Below, piece by piece: positions 1 through 7,799 of a DNA stretch of 15,151 nucleotides. Both the position numbers and the translations under genes were made by a program. This DNA comes from Candidatus Poribacteria bacterium. GTDB taxonomy: Bacteria > Poribacteria > WGA-4E > UBA9662. Location of the stretch: positions 6,577 to 21,727 of the forward strand of contig PACG01000247.1 in assembly GCA_002699335.1 (NCBI GenBank), written 5' to 3'. Below the pieces are notes generated by a model. That model made no database searches. It saw only the letters and a list, made by a program, of their open reading frames with translations, and was not told where the DNA came from. Each line of letters starts with the position of its first letter. Position 1 is the stretch's first letter.

Positions 1-2
1 AA

Positions 3-599
3 TTGGTTGATTTTCGATCGAATGTAAATGGTGCATTGAAAGTCGAAGTTGAGGCTACACTCTATCAACTCGGAACGACCGAATATCGGTCTGAGTTAAT
101 TGCTGGTCTCAGCGCAACAGATGTCGAAACACGGCGTGTGGCAACACGCGCGATGTTAATGATTAACATGTCTCCCACCGACAAAATTATTAAAGCGGCT
201 AAGGATCAGGATGTACAGGTTAGATTGCATGCGATGAATGCGCTAGCGAAATATCCAGCTAAGCCTGCCCTCGCACCGATTTTAGAAGCCGTTTTTGGCG
301 ATCCAGATGCGGGTGTTAAACAGGCGGCAACGGCTGCGGCCATTGAACACATCAGTAAAGGGTATGGCAAAGGGTTAGCCAAGCAACTAGTAGGCAAGAT
401 TAAAGACCTGGAGAATCCCGATGATCGCCTGAGAGTGGTTAAGCTAATGAGAACGGACCGAATCAGAAATCAGATTAAGATCAACAAATTTGAAAATTTG
501 GAATATCAGATCTACGAATATATGGACAAGGAAGAGAACAACGAAATGGTGAAGCGCGAGTTGAACCATTTACTTAATGACCTGGAGACAAGTAGCTAA
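3..599 (+). CDS. HEAT-repeat protein, 3' part (5'-truncated by window edge)
   Basis: The reading frame is open from the first bases of the window to a TAA at 597-599. The visible 198 residues carry HEAT/PBS-lyase-like alpha repeats: pairs of helices with the alternating hydrophobic/Ala-Asp pattern, such as VETRRVATRAML near residue 41, VQVRLHAMNALAKY near 71 and AGVKQAATAAAIEHI near 104. HEAT solenoids are protein-protein scaffolds, so no specific partner or reaction can be read from this fragment. The last 50 residues are charged (Lys/Glu rich) and probably a C-terminal helical cap. The TTG at base 3 has no visible ribosome site, so the true start almost certainly lies upstream of the window. 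The gene converges on the VWA gene, 44 bp away. No signal peptide can be judged. Confidence 0.75.
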   Translation: MVDFRSNVNGALKVEVEATLYQLGTTEYRSELIAGLSATDVETRRVATRAMLMINMSPTDKIIKAAKDQDVQVRLHAMNALAKYPAKPALAPILEAVFGDPDAGVKQAATAAAIEHISKGYGKGLAKQLVGKIKDLENPDDRLRVVKLMRTDRIRNQIKINKFENLEYQIYEYMDKEENNEMVKRELNHLLNDLETSS

Positions 600-634
600 C
601 AACCTCCAACCGAATAGGCACCAGAAGACAGCGA

Positions 635-662
635 TGAAGGGAGCTAATTTTGGTTCCCTTCA
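635..662. terminator. Hairpin between convergent genes, possible bidirectional terminator
   Basis: TGAAGGGA (635-642) pairs with TCCCTTCA (655-662) as a perfect 8-bp stem. It can extend inward through a G-T wobble and a C-G pair. It sits between two convergent genes and overlaps the stop codon of the minus-strand VWA gene (644-646). Neither strand has a clear run of T after the stem, so an intrinsic terminator is only possible. Confidence 0.3.
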
Positions 663-1636
663 CTTTCTCCAACCAACCAAAACTCCCCGCCACTTTGTTC
701 CGATAGTGTCTTCATGATTAGGGCTCCTGGAAAATCTGCAGACATCTCTGCTCCCATCGCAAATACTTTAGTGCCTGTTGGAACTTCATTTTTGATTTTG
801 CTAAAATTAGGGATTCCTGCCGTTGTCAAAATCCCATCACTGAATAGAACCACAATCGTTGGTTGGGTATTTTTAATTGAGGTCAGTGCGGCTAACATAT
901 CTTGATCAGAAGCCTGAGCTGTTTTCCTGGGTTGGGCTAGATCAAGTTCCTTAATCGCTTGTGTGACATTGGTTTCAGTTACCGCAGAGAAGTCAGGCCG
1001 CCATCTCTTGACCTCTTCACTAAAGGTCAAGAGGTTAAACTGATCGTGGTCTTCCAAAAAGCCAAGTGAGTCTTGTAAGATCATCCGTATACGACTCAAG
1101 CGAAGTGGATTCAAATTCAGCATACTGGAAGATAGATCCATTGCATAAATGATCCGTTGTGGGCCAGGTTGCTTTTCAATGAATTTGACTAACCGACTTT
1201 TCGGAGTCTCATTCTTTGCTTCCTGTGTTCTTCGTATGACAACGGGTTTTTCTATCGCTGGAAGCTGATTTGGAATGTCGATATTGGTATCGAGGCCGAC
1301 CGGTTGGTCAAGCCAAGCCGTTTGAGAAAGATCAAAACGGGTCGGTTGCGCGGCAGAAACAATCCCCCGGTCCGAAACGGGTGCATTACTAGTCAAGATT
1401 TTCAGACTGGTTTGGTCGGTCGGCGTGGTCACTTTTCGCTTCTGAAGCTGAATACGCTTAGGAGGAATGATTCGCTTAATCCGTTGTTTTGGGGCTTCCA
1501 TTAAGGCTCCCTCTATCCGATCGACACGCCCCTCCTCTTCTGCTGGTATCCAAAAGTAGAATCCGATGATACTGATCGACAGGTGTATCACAACGGATAA
1601 AGTTAGGGCTAAGTTTGATCGATGGATACCTTGCAT
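644..1636 (-). CDS. Membrane-anchored VWA-domain protein with TonB-like N-terminus
   Basis: The 330-residue protein begins with a short basic segment and one hydrophobic membrane span (about residues 9-30). A Pro/Lys/Arg-rich linker (about 45-70) follows, an arrangement like the N-termini of TonB-type proteins. A von Willebrand factor A domain fills about residues 160-322. Its metal-ion adhesion site is visible as D167-L-S169-S-S171, with the later acidic motif SDG at 266-268; strand IIYAMDLSSS and strand TIVVLFSDG flank the fold. VWA domains bind protein ligands through a divalent metal, so a periplasmic binding or assembly role anchored in the inner membrane is inferred. The ATG at 1636 is preceded by GGAG seven bases upstream, and a good sigma-70-like promoter lies just before it. 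The family is clear; the function is not. Confidence 0.8.
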   Translation of the reverse strand: MQGIHRSNLALTLSVVIHLSISIIGFYFWIPAEEEGRVDRIEGALMEAPKQRIKRIIPPKRIQLQKRKVTTPTDQTSLKILTSNAPVSDRGIVSAAQPTRFDLSQTAWLDQPVGLDTNIDIPNQLPAIEKPVVIRRTQEAKNETPKSRLVKFIEKQPGPQRIIYAMDLSSSMLNLNPLRLSRIRMILQDSLGFLEDHDQFNLLTFSEEVKRWRPDFSAVTETNVTQAIKELDLAQPRKTAQASDQDMLAALTSIKNTQPTIVVLFSDGILTTAGIPNFSKIKNEVPTGTKVFAMGAEMSADFPGALIMKTLSEQSGGEFWLVGESEGNQN

Positions 1637-1657
1637 CTAATAGCTCCGCGGATCAAT

Positions 1658-1686
1658 ATTCTAATTGGTAACGTTATACCGCTCAA
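1658..1686 (-). promoter_or_regulatory. Sigma-70-like promoter of the VWA gene, with palindrome in spacer
   Basis: On the minus strand, TTGAGC (1686-1681) and TAGAAT (1663-1658) are separated by exactly 17 bases: four of six and five of six matches to the -35 and -10 consensus. The predicted transcript start (about 1651) leaves a leader of about 15 bases that still contains the GGAG ribosome site. The spacer contains the perfect 8-bp palindrome TAACGTTA (1669-1676), a possible repressor contact. Confidence 0.5.
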
Positions 1687-1846
1687 TGGAATGAGAATTT
1701 TAGGCTAATACGACTGTATTCAGTTGGATTATCATAGAATCAAAGGATACACCGATTTAGAAGTTCTGTCCAGATATTTCTCACTCTACTAAATTGACCT
1801 AGACAACAGAATCAGTGAAGGTACATTGATACTTTCAAATTAGTAA

Positions 1847-4345
1847 ATGTCAGTATATTTGACAATTAACCATCGGTCTAAAATCTGTTCTAATATCAGT
1901 CGATTGCTGGTTTTTTGTTTTCTCTGTTTGACACCTGCTGTTGGATATAGCTTATCGCTGGTCACATCAGGTGCGTTCAAGGCCGCCATCTGGATTGACC
2001 GAGATGCTAGTCAAACTGAGGCGTTAGCAGCTCGTGAGATTCAGTATCATATCTATCTGATGAGTCAGGTTGAATTGCCGATTCATCGTTTCTCTCGACC
2101 GACAGATCAGCCGGGGTACATTGTGATCAAACCCACCTCATTATTACCAACTCAACCAGTGCTGACCGAAAAAGATCTGAGGTTTTTAGATTCAACTAAC
2201 GATGGATACGTAATTCAGTCGAATCCAGAAGCCGCCCTGATTATATCAAAAACCGCGACCGGACTAATCTTTGGTAGTTATGCCTTAATCGAATCGGTGG
2301 TAAGACAACTTAGTGGTTTGTCTGGTGTGGACCTCGATTTTCTGATGCCACAATCGGATGACATTGAACTGCCTCTTTTCGATATGCGGGAAGCCCCCTT
2401 TTATCCGGTTCGGGCCACATTGGAGGTAATGGAACCCGACTGGTTGGTGCGTCACCGGTTAAATATGAGTGGCGGTGAAGGGGTTTGGACCGGTACCGGC
2501 AACGACGATGGTTTAGGTACTGCATTCAAGTATGTAGCCAACTTTGAGCCTTACCAGGATGAAGCGTTGTCCGAACGTAAAGGACGGATTTCGAGACTGC
2601 GCAACCGCTTTGGCCAACTAAAATCTCGTGGTATAGATTCGTACCTATTTATGTATGTAACTGGCGAATCTACTCAGGCTTTAATCGAGCAACGACCAGA
2701 TCTATTTGAACCGGCCGTTGCTTATGGAGGAGCCAGAAATGGGGCTAGCTATCGCCCCTTCTGTTGGTCGAATCCCCATTTTTTGCAGTTGGTTCGTCAG
2801 CTGACACAGGAGATTGTTAAAACATACCCGGACCTAGCGGGATTTCACTTGCGAGCCTGGGGATATGAAACGCGTGCCTGCAACTGTCCTAAATGTGGTG
2901 ACCGTTCTGAAGTTGGGCAGAAACATCTCTGGCGTATCTTTTTTACCATCGTCGAGGCAGCTCGGCAGGTTCGACCTGACTTTAAGTTCTACCTATCAGG
3001 ATACAACCAATCTTGGTTGCGTGATCCGGACGGTAGTTATGCGCGCCAATTGCCGAACGGAACGATTTTTTCCAAAAAATGGGGTTATGATGGAGAGCCC
3101 GTCACCGATCCAAATATTCCACCGGCACTATTGGAAAAATTGGGTCAATTGGGTCATCAGTTGATTGTCCTTTCCCACGACGTGGAGGAGGTGATGCCGC
3201 TGTGGATGGTGGAAGGAGATCTCTTTGTGGAGGGCGTGCGACAGTTTAGCACTGACCACCTGACACCTGGACTGGGTGGATTTACCGTTCAGGGGGCAAC
3301 TGTTGGTCTAGGTTGGCTCGATCAGATCTTAAGCGCCAGGATGATTTTTGATCCCACCATCGACCATTTTCAACTGATGCAAGACTATCTGTCCAACGGG
3401 TATGGTCGGCAAATCTCCCCGGTGATCTTGTCGGCCGTGCGAATTAACACCTGGGTGATGTCGAGCTACTTTTCCGATTATGCTGGCTCCTCCTCGGTGA
3501 GTGGCGATTACGGGAAAGGATCTGCTATGTTCGCCACCCGTTTTTGGGATATTATCGGTGTCGAAGCAGTTGAAGATGCGTTGGCCATTCCAAATTTCAA
3601 GCAAGCCGAATATGCTAGAGGTCGGCTGGATTCACTGCTAAATCAGCAACAGCAAGCAACCGAGAAGATTGCGCAGGCAGTTGAGTTAATGTCAGATCAG
3701 ATTAATGATAATCGTCGCCGGAATCTGCTCGACACAGCAGAGATTTTCGAGCTTTGGCAGCAGTTATTTGCCAGTCGACTCAGCCTGGTCCAAGCCGTGG
3801 TGGTGGGTTATACACCTGCGGTGGAAAAGCCACAAATCCAGGTTCACATTCAGCGAGCAATCCAGCATAGTAAGGCTATGACCGGTAATGTCTATCGAAT
3901 CAAAGACTATGTCCCTGTTTTTGGTTATTCCCGGCCAGTTATTATTGCCAGTCTAATTAAAAAACTGGACCAAGAGGCGAAATGGTTGCAACAGTTTCCG
4001 GCTCAAACGCTGATTCGAGAACTCGAAAGCTCAGAACAACAGACGCCGGAGTTGATGATCGCTGAACCACACAACCATCCGAACCCATTTCATCAGCGCA
4101 CAACTTTTGTCTATGAACTGAACCGATATGTAGATCAGGTTGAAATCCACATTTATACTCAATCAGGTCGCTTAATTTGCCGATTAGACGACGTACCAAC
4201 TCGTCAAGGGTACAATGAAACTGTCTGGGATGGGCGGGACCAAGAGGGGCGGATTTTACCGAATGGGATCTACTTTTATACAGTTTCGGCAGAGGATCGA
4301 AACGAAAGTTTTCAAGTCTATAGTCGGTTAGCAATTCTTCGCTGA
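1847..4345 (+). CDS. Secreted alpha-glucuronidase/GH20-N-like (DUF4838-type) protein with C-terminal FlgD-like Ig domain
   Basis: This 832-residue protein has a signal peptide (hydrophobic core LLVFCFLCLTPAVG, about residues 20-33). The N-terminal domain (about 40-155) resembles the GH67/GH20 non-catalytic N-domain, with the typical pattern ASQTEALAAREIQYHI near 54-69. A TIM-barrel-like central region follows, with a Cys cluster C345-x-C347-P-x-C350 of the kind common in DUF4838/alpha-glucuronidase-like proteins. The last about 87 residues (746-832) form a FlgD-type Ig-like domain, seen in NPFHQRTTFVYEL, WDGRDQEGR and NGIYFYTV; this is often a cell-surface or type IX secretion-associated module. 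The likely role is extracellular polysaccharide processing, but I could not assign catalytic acids. The start has only a weak ribosome site; the signal peptide directly after it supports the choice. Confidence 0.75.
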   Translation: MSVYLTINHRSKICSNISRLLVFCFLCLTPAVGYSLSLVTSGAFKAAIWIDRDASQTEALAAREIQYHIYLMSQVELPIHRFSRPTDQPGYIVIKPTSLLPTQPVLTEKDLRFLDSTNDGYVIQSNPEAALIISKTATGLIFGSYALIESVVRQLSGLSGVDLDFLMPQSDDIELPLFDMREAPFYPVRATLEVMEPDWLVRHRLNMSGGEGVWTGTGNDDGLGTAFKYVANFEPYQDEALSERKGRISRLRNRFGQLKSRGIDSYLFMYVTGESTQALIEQRPDLFEPAVAYGGARNGASYRPFCWSNPHFLQLVRQLTQEIVKTYPDLAGFHLRAWGYETRACNCPKCGDRSEVGQKHLWRIFFTIVEAARQVRPDFKFYLSGYNQSWLRDPDGSYARQLPNGTIFSKKWGYDGEPVTDPNIPPALLEKLGQLGHQLIVLSHDVEEVMPLWMVEGDLFVEGVRQFSTDHLTPGLGGFTVQGATVGLGWLDQILSARMIFDPTIDHFQLMQDYLSNGYGRQISPVILSAVRINTWVMSSYFSDYAGSSSVSGDYGKGSAMFATRFWDIIGVEAVEDALAIPNFKQAEYARGRLDSLLNQQQQATEKIAQAVELMSDQINDNRRRNLLDTAEIFELWQQLFASRLSLVQAVVVGYTPAVEKPQIQVHIQRAIQHSKAMTGNVYRIKDYVPVFGYSRPVIIASLIKKLDQEAKWLQQFPAQTLIRELESSEQQTPELMIAEPHNHPNPFHQRTTFVYELNRYVDQVEIHIYTQSGRLICRLDDVPTRQGYNETVWDGRDQEGRILPNGIYFYTVSAEDRNESFQVYSRLAILR

Positions 4346-4771
4346 ATCGTTTACCTTCGGAGTTTCGGCAATAATTTAGAAAGCCAGTAATCACAGGAAT
4401 TCTGACGGGTCTTCTTTAGAATACACCTACATTTCATCCGAAATAGGAAGCGGAGTCTAGTGATCCCAGAAGGAGGTGTAAATGCCCACCAATGTTGGGA
4501 AAGTTAGCGGAAAAACCATAGCAATGGTATGAGTCTCTGGTAAAGTAGCTTCCAACAGCGAGTGGTTTTGTCGGTGGCATGTCAGTATTCAAACCATTTT
4601 TACTAGAATGGAAAAGAAACAACGGTGGAGGAATTTCGGCAAACACTGACCAAGGAGGCGTTAGAGGCGTGGGAATGAGTGAGGAGTTGAATGAGATCAA
4701 TAAACCGGCTGGGTGTTTTGCGAGTTCAGGAGCAAACACTTCGGAGCGAGAATCTAACAAAGCAAACTAAC
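4346..4771. other. Gene-poor stretch with possible eroded coding remnant
   Basis: No convincing intact gene is seen here. The strongest signal is a near-perfect ribosome site AGGAGG (4471-4476) five bases before ATG (4482). The frame opened there stops after 16 codons (TGA at 4530-4532). Further on, fragments in different plus-strand frames look protein-like: EEFRQTLTKEALEAWE at about 4628-4675, then SEELNEINK at about 4678-4704. That pattern fits a gene broken by small indels, but too little remains to name it. A 108-codon minus-strand frame (4434-4760, TTG start, Pro-rich, no ribosome site) overlaps these fragments and is probably chance. Confidence 0.3.
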
Positions 4772-4984
4772 TTAGCTTCTTAAGCATGTGGTTAACAGCG
4801 GACTTTTCAGAACAGTCTTCGATATTATTAGTTCTCTTCCGACGGAAGCAGTACAGCATGCCTTGCCATGATGATTTTTCTCAGCCCCCCGCTTTTCATT
4901 TAACTCGCCCAGTTTTAATCTTAGTATTTTTCGCTGTTGTTGCTTGACCCAGCGGATGTATCCTGACTTTTGTCGTTGGCTCAT
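4772..4984 (-). CDS. Doubtful small basic protein downstream of the xdhC unit
   Basis: An ATG at 4984 (or an in-frame GTG at 4993) opens a 70-codon frame about 36 bases after the stop of the 126-residue gene on the same strand. The first 35 residues are strongly basic and amphipathic (WVKQQQRKILRLKLGELNEK), while the C-terminal half looks non-coding. The two parts are joined near a run of six G on the coding strand (4885-4890), so a frameshift or decay is possible. No Shine-Dalgarno sequence is visible. I do not recognise the family. Confidence 0.2.
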   Translation of the reverse strand: MSQRQKSGYIRWVKQQQRKILRLKLGELNEKRGAEKNHHGKACCTASVGRELIISKTVLKSPLLTTCLRS

Positions 4985-5020
4985 TGCATCCACTTTTAAT
5001 CGGAAGGAGAAACAGTATCT

Positions 5021-5401
5021 CTATTTCCGGGATAAGATTCGTTCCAGAGGTCGAACTGTTGCCGTTTGAGTCGCACGTTGACGGCGAAGCGCTTTCTGGT
5101 CCGCCAGATAATCGGTTGTCTGACGAAGTTCTTGCCGGCGTTTCTCTTCAGTCCGACGTTGACCGCTTTTCTGGTCGGTATAGTTGATTTGCCACGTCCC
5201 CTTTTGCTTGGCGCTCAAAACAAACTCACCATCCATTCGGCCATTGATATAACGGAGTAGATCTCTAATCACCCAGTAGACGTCAGAGGCTGAATAGGTC
5301 AACGTGTTATGATGGGACTGATCACCGATATAACCAGTGATCTGTTGAACGATCTCGGCAACCTCTTTGACTGTATAACTCTTCTCCTCGATTTGTATCA
5401 C
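5021..5401 (-). CDS. Unrecognised 126-residue basic protein, translationally coupled to xdhC
   Basis: The GTG start (5401-5399) shares one base with the TAG stop of the upstream xdhC-type gene (TAGTG), and no separate ribosome site is visible, so translation probably depends on coupling. The N-terminal 50 residues are mixed alpha/beta, with YTVKEVAEIVQQIT at about 9-22 and SDVYWVIRDLLRYING further on; the first segment loosely recalls the opening helix of small winged-helix regulators, but this is not a firm match. The last 50 residues are Arg/Lys/Gln/Thr rich and probably helical or disordered, ending LERILSRK. No signal peptide or membrane span is seen. No family is assigned. Context suggests a partner of XdhC or a simple passenger in the unit. 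Confidence 0.55.
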   Translation of the reverse strand: MIQIEEKSYTVKEVAEIVQQITGYIGDQSHHNTLTYSASDVYWVIRDLLRYINGRMDGEFVLSAKQKGTWQINYTDQKSGQRRTEEKRRQELRQTTDYLADQKALRRQRATQTATVRPLERILSRK

Positions 5402-6522
5402 TAGCTAGCAGCCTGAATCGTCGGCATTCGTTTTGGTTTGCTTTCAAAGCGGTTAACGGATTTGGCCGAATTACGAACTTGGATGAGCTGACTGGCAATA
5501 GAAACTGCAATTTCGGGGACAGTTTTGGAACTGATGTCCAATCCAATCGGTGCATAAATTTGTGCCAGTCGTTCAGGTGAAATCCCCATTTCGATTAGAT
5601 CGTCGAAGATCAACTTAATCTTACGCCGACTTCCAATGAGGCCAATGTAACAGGCTTCAGAATTAATCACAGCGTGTAGTGCTTCTTCATCATGGTTATG
5701 ACCTCGGGTGACAATTACCACGTAAGTTAGATGATCTATCGGATATTGACTGAGTTCGGTAGCAATGTCCCCAATAATGATCTGGTTGGCATCGGGCAAG
5801 TAGCGTTCAGAAGCTAAATCTGCCCGATCGTCAATCACCGTTACATCAAAGTCAGTCCAGTTGCCCAGATGGCACAAAGCTTGACCGATATGTCCAGCCC
5901 CAGCAATCAACAGGGTGGAACGTGATTGGATGGGTTCAATAAAGACTGAAATTGGTCCTATTCCATTCCTTGAATTCCATTTGAATAATAGTGGCTCGTT
6001 AGTCTGTAAGACCTCGGAGGCAACTTGATGCACCTCGGTTTCCAGTGTGGTGCGGCCCAGATTGCCAACGGTTTCTCCATTAGTAGCGACCAATCGTTTT
6101 TGTCCCACTTGAACCTCGGTGTCTTCACTCTCAACTACGGTTGCTACATAAAGGGCGACTTTCTGTACTGATAGGCGTTGCAAAGAATCGAATAGATCTT
6201 GTTCGGTTTTGGAAGTGGGCAGGTCGATAAAGATCTTCATCTGTCCGCCACAAATCAATCCATCATCCCAGCCGTAATCGTTATCAAGCTGAAAATCCAG
6301 CAAGCGGGTCGTTCGTTCCCGAATCAGGTCGATGGCCTGCTGACGGGCTTCAGCCTCGACACAGCCACCACCCAGAGTACCGATATTTTGTAGATCGGGT
6401 AGAATTAGCAATTTGGCACCCGATTTTTGCGGCGTTGATCCTTTGGTTTCAACAACCGTGCAGTAAGCACCGGTCTCGCCATTCTCAATCAGTTCTGGAA
6501 TCTTTTGGTAGATCTCTTGCAC
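5401..6522 (-). CDS. XdhC/CoxI-family protein (molybdenum cofactor insertion/maturation factor)
   Basis: XdhC-family proteins bind molybdenum cofactor, promote its sulfuration and deliver it to xanthine-dehydrogenase-type enzymes in the cytoplasm. The 373-residue protein has both family domains. The N-terminal XdhC/CoxI domain shows GSTP (28-31), GGGCVE (51-56) and CGG (91-93), the last containing a Cys implicated in cofactor binding. The C-terminal Rossmann domain shows GAGHIG (208-213), TRGHNHDE (272-279), YIGLIGSRRK (292-301) and PIGLDI (325-330). The GTG start at 6522 has GAAAGGA about six bases upstream. It lies 39 bp after the aldo/keto reductase stop and overlaps the next gene by one base. 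No molybdenum hydroxylase subunits or cofactor biosynthesis genes are in the window, so its client enzyme is elsewhere or unknown. A 25-residue basic tail follows the conserved domain. Confidence 0.88.
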   Translation of the reverse strand: MQEIYQKIPELIENGETGAYCTVVETKGSTPQKSGAKLLILPDLQNIGTLGGGCVEAEARQQAIDLIRERTTRLLDFQLDNDYGWDDGLICGGQMKIFIDLPTSKTEQDLFDSLQRLSVQKVALYVATVVESEDTEVQVGQKRLVATNGETVGNLGRTTLETEVHQVASEVLQTNEPLLFKWNSRNGIGPISVFIEPIQSRSTLLIAGAGHIGQALCHLGNWTDFDVTVIDDRADLASERYLPDANQIIIGDIATELSQYPIDHLTYVVIVTRGHNHDEEALHAVINSEACYIGLIGSRRKIKLIFDDLIEMGISPERLAQIYAPIGLDISSKTVPEIAVSIASQLIQVRNSAKSVNRFESKPKRMPTIQAAS

Positions 6523-6561
6523 TATCTATCCTTTCAAATGCTCTATAACATTTTATCTAAA

Positions 6562-7551
6562 CTACGCTTTGTAGAATTCGACGTTTTGACCAGCTATATC
6601 CGCCACTTGTTCCACCAGAGTTTGACGAGTTGATTCATCCATAACGCTAAACGATTCGGCAAGATCTATCTTTTCTTGCATCTGAGCGGCATCGTCTGGT
6701 CCAGAAATAAGGGTCGAAATCGGAAGTGACCAAACAAAGTTGATCGCTTCTGCGATGGTAATTCGATTGGGCACCACTTTGGGTCGGTTCCCGTGTTCCC
6801 CGTGTTCCGAACCACCAAAGAAGCCACCATTAGCGAGCGTTTTCATAGCCAATATGCCAATGCCTCGATCAATCAGTTTAGGCAGTATTTCCCTGACAAA
6901 GCTCTTGTAGCTCAAGTCGGCAACATTGACTGGCATCTGACAGACGTCAAAAATACCGGATTGATCCAGTAGACGTAGGTGAGCCGAGGGTTGGGTATGC
7001 CCAGTGAAACCGATATACCGCGTTTTACCGATCGCTTTAGCCTCCTGCATAACATCGAAAACCCCATTCTGGATGCATTGGTCGACATCTTGTGCACTGG
7101 TGACATTATGAACTTGCCATAGATCCAATTGATCGGTTTTGAGCCGTTTCCGCGAAGCATCCAAATGTTGCTTGGCCGTCCCCGCATCACGTGCCGCACT
7201 TTTGGTCATGATAAAGATCTGGTCTCGGTATTTGGGGACCAGCAACTTTCCCAATCGACTTTCACTTCCACCATCCTGGTAACTTTCAGCAGAATCAAAA
7301 AATCGAACGCCGCCTTTAATTGCGATCTCGATTGTTTTTTGCGCCTCTTTTTCGTTCATCCGACCAATGTGCCAGCCACCGACGCCTAACATTGTTACTG
7401 CTTCGCCAGTTTTCCCCAGCTTACGTGTCGGCAAAAGTTTCCCCAGTTTGTCGCCAGGTAGAACTGTCTGTTGCGCTGAATCCGAGGAGTTAGTTAGCAT
7501 CACACCAGCGGTTAGTCCGGTAAGCGATTTCATGAAAATTCTTCGATCCAT
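6562..7551 (-). CDS. Tat-exported aldo/keto reductase
   Basis: This NAD(P)H-dependent oxidoreductase of the aldo/keto reductase barrel family (329 residues) carries the full catalytic tetrad by pattern: D86 (FFDSAESY), Y91, K117 (IMTKSA) and H148 (WQVHNV). The N-terminus is a twin-arginine signal (DRRIFMK then a hydrophobic SLTGLTAGVMLT), so the enzyme is predicted to fold in the cytoplasm and be exported. The ATG at 7551 has GGAG five bases upstream. It is the first gene of a minus-strand unit with xdhC. Its substrate cannot be read from the sequence; secreted sugar-related substrates would suit the rest of the window, but this is inference. The cofactor-binding segment near ISGPDD (282-287) is present. 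Confidence 0.88.
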   Translation of the reverse strand: MDRRIFMKSLTGLTAGVMLTNSSDSAQQTVLPGDKLGKLLPTRKLGKTGEAVTMLGVGGWHIGRMNEKEAQKTIEIAIKGGVRFFDSAESYQDGGSESRLGKLLVPKYRDQIFIMTKSAARDAGTAKQHLDASRKRLKTDQLDLWQVHNVTSAQDVDQCIQNGVFDVMQEAKAIGKTRYIGFTGHTQPSAHLRLLDQSGIFDVCQMPVNVADLSYKSFVREILPKLIDRGIGILAMKTLANGGFFGGSEHGEHGNRPKVVPNRITIAEAINFVWSLPISTLISGPDDAAQMQEKIDLAESFSVMDESTRQTLVEQVADIAGQNVEFYKA

Positions 7552-7731
7552 TGCTTCTCCAATCGGGTCTGGTTGGCCTCGATGTTAGTAAAGTTTGTTG
7601 GATTGAGCAGTGTTCATCCTCAATAAAAACGTGTGTGTTTGTGATTGCTAATTCAAGATCAAACCATGCAAATGTTTATCCATTTAGCTCTGCGAGGAAA
7701 TAACAGCAAAAATAGAGTATCACAAATTACA

Positions 7732-7760
7732 TTGATCTACCAATCAAAATTGATTATACT
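7732..7760 (+). promoter_or_regulatory. Sigma-70-like promoter of the dehydrogenase unit with overlapping inverted repeat
   Basis: TTGATC (7732-7737) and TATACT (7755-7760) are spaced by 17 bases, a good housekeeping promoter match. Within the spacer and touching the -10 is AATCAA-AA-TTGATT (7742-7755), a 6-2-6 inverted repeat; the -35 itself repeats the TTGAT half. A repressor bound here would block the polymerase. The predicted transcript start near 7767 supports ATG 7800, rather than the upstream in-frame TTG at 7773, as the start of the next gene. Confidence 0.55.
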
Positions 7761-7799
7761 GCCCAACAGGTTTTGGAAATTCTTTCAGGAAAGGCAAGT

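Noticed and set aside
3957..4394. 145-codon open frame on the minus strand
   Set aside because: Antisense to the C-terminal FlgD-like domain of the large secreted protein; composition looks non-coding and there is no ribosome site.
4434..4760. 108-codon minus-strand frame, Pro/Leu/Ser rich
   Set aside because: TTG start without a ribosome site, low-complexity composition and overlap with protein-like fragments on the plus strand; I could not tell it from chance.
7773..7799. Upstream TTG start for the MDR dehydrogenase
   Set aside because: It would begin only about six bases after the predicted transcript start; ATG 7800 has a good Shine-Dalgarno sequence.
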